Positions 63,281 to 64,000 of a stretch of 64,000 bases of DNA are shown here, piece after piece. The DNA comes from Schizosaccharomyces osmophilus (lineage: Eukaryota; Ascomycota; Schizosaccharomycetes; Schizosaccharomycetales; Schizosaccharomycetaceae): contig NC_079238.1 in assembly GCF_027921745.1 (NCBI RefSeq), positions 3,162,001-3,226,000 of the forward strand. Direction: 5' to 3'. The notes under the pieces are model-generated. The model was given only the letters and a program-made list of their open reading frames with translations. It ran no database searches and was not told where the DNA came from. Both the position numbers and the translations under genes were made by a program. How positions within the stretch are numbered: position 1 is the first letter of the stretch; each line of letters starts with the position of its first letter.

Positions 63281-63935
63281 TGTAAAAACCTGTTGTTGTT
63301 CTTGCAAGCGCTAAATAAACGTTCCCAAAAATTAAAGCAAGTAAAGGTGATAAGATGATATCCTCTATTATAACTGAAAATGCACCAATTTTATCCAATA
63401 ATCTAAATACTGGAACAATATTTTTCCTTTCAATAGCCTTTGCAACTATGATACGATGCCAAAATTCCTAAAGCTGAAATGGAACGATATTGGAAGAAGC
63501 TGATGGCACATTGTACTAATGCAAATATAGGCGATGATTACCATTCCTATTTTAAAAAAGCTAATCAAGCAAAAAATATTTATTTTTGATCCCAGAAGAT
63601 TCCTTTTGTCTCCTTCATTTTGAAATTGCTTTGTTCCTAAACTTTCGCCGTTTATTGACCACCCTTCAAAATATTGGTTTACCATAAGCTCACCACGAAG
63701 AGCAAGCATTTTCCTATACTAACTAGAAATTGAAAGGACATACTAAAAAGGATAGTTTTGGAAGCGTCTTGGTAGTTTATTTTCTGTATACTGTATTGAC
63801 GGACCGACTTTTTCATTGTATATCTAAATAAATATGCAATGAATATATCTTTTTGAAGTAATCGATTTCTGCAATTGATTTACATATATCTGAACGATAG
63901 TCATATAGCTTTAGTCTTGAAAGACTGCAGAAAGC
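63281..63935. other. Divergent promoter region upstream of taf10 and the last gene
   Basis: This 655-base AT-rich region includes an 87-codon minus-strand frame (63709-63446). The first half is coding-like and the second half is hydrophobic and AT-driven. I recognise no family and treat it as unproven. Confidence 0.4.
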
Positions 63936-64000
63936 ATGGGACCCAAGACACGGCGTAGAAATTCTAGCCCTGATGAATATAATACAGCGGATGAGGAAGA
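63936..64000 (+). CDS. Unidentified gene, first 21 codons only
   Basis: ATG at 63936 opens a frame to the window end, reading MGPKTRRNSSPDEYNTADEE: a basic start followed by acidic residues, typical of a disordered nuclear-protein N-terminus. It is divergent from taf10. Too little is present for identification. Confidence 0.5.
   Translation, partial: MGPKTRRRNSSPDEYNTADEE

Noticed and set aside
63446-63709. 87-codon minus-strand frame upstream of taf10
   Set aside because: Only the first 40 codons look coding-like, no splice partner could be found, and the rest is AT-driven hydrophobic sequence in a divergent promoter.
1-64000. Transposable elements or LTR (Tf-like) insertions
   Set aside because: No reverse transcriptase, integrase or transposase motifs and no paired long terminal repeats were seen in any frame or gap.

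Overview
This is a 64 kb nuclear window from a fission yeast (Schizosaccharomyces) that does not appear to be S. pombe itself. The evidence is compact gene packing at about 38-40% GC by eye, many 42-58 nt introns with GTANGT donors and CTAAC/CTRAC branch points close to the acceptor, and a gene order that matches, from memory, the S. pombe chromosome II cosmids c216, c713 and c36 almost gene for gene. One of the other clade members (octosporus, osmophilus or cryophilus) is likely. No rRNA, tRNA, CRISPR array, prophage or transposon was recognised.

Layout. 0-17.7 kb (c216-like): the swi1 3' end, rad3 (ATR), a methionine-R-sulfoxide reductase, an NAD(P)-binding protein, mcp5 (cortical dynein anchor) and psy2 (PP4 subunit). 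18-42 kb (c713-like): erg1, pmp3, tim16, a Golgi-matrix-like coiled-coil protein, tom13, ppn1, adl1 (ATP-dependent DNA ligase), a MORG1-type WD protein, utp1, a mitochondrial FAD D-2-hydroxyacid dehydrogenase and the USP7-type protease ubp21. 42-59.6 kb (c36-like): git7 (SGT1), a single-pass membrane protein, a PRELI/Ups protein, sap61 (SF3a60), cog2, elp1, spo9, clr6 and cys11. 60-64 kb: dbp7, taf10 and the first 65 bases of an unidentified gene.

The genes are mostly housekeeping and largely unrelated in function, as expected of eukaryotic synteny. Local themes are replication checkpoint (swi1 next to rad3, with adl1 further along), mitochondrial biogenesis (tim16, tom13, the PRELI protein) and ER-Golgi transport (cog2 and the GM130-like protein). 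Spliced structures were rebuilt by hand for psy2, pmp3, tim16, the GM130-like gene, the MORG1-type gene, the dehydrogenase, ubp21, git7, sap61, cog2, spo9, clr6 (14 exons) and cys11. In every case exon lengths keep frame and the joins restore family-typical sequence.

Least explained parts: a probable unannotated small gene just downstream of tom13 (25861-26121), a 907-base gap between the convergent pmp3 and tim16, and the 1.9 kb divergent region between erg1 and pmp3 with a 7-base tandem repeat. I saw no clear new multi-gene system. The interest lies in splicing oddities and hidden small genes.
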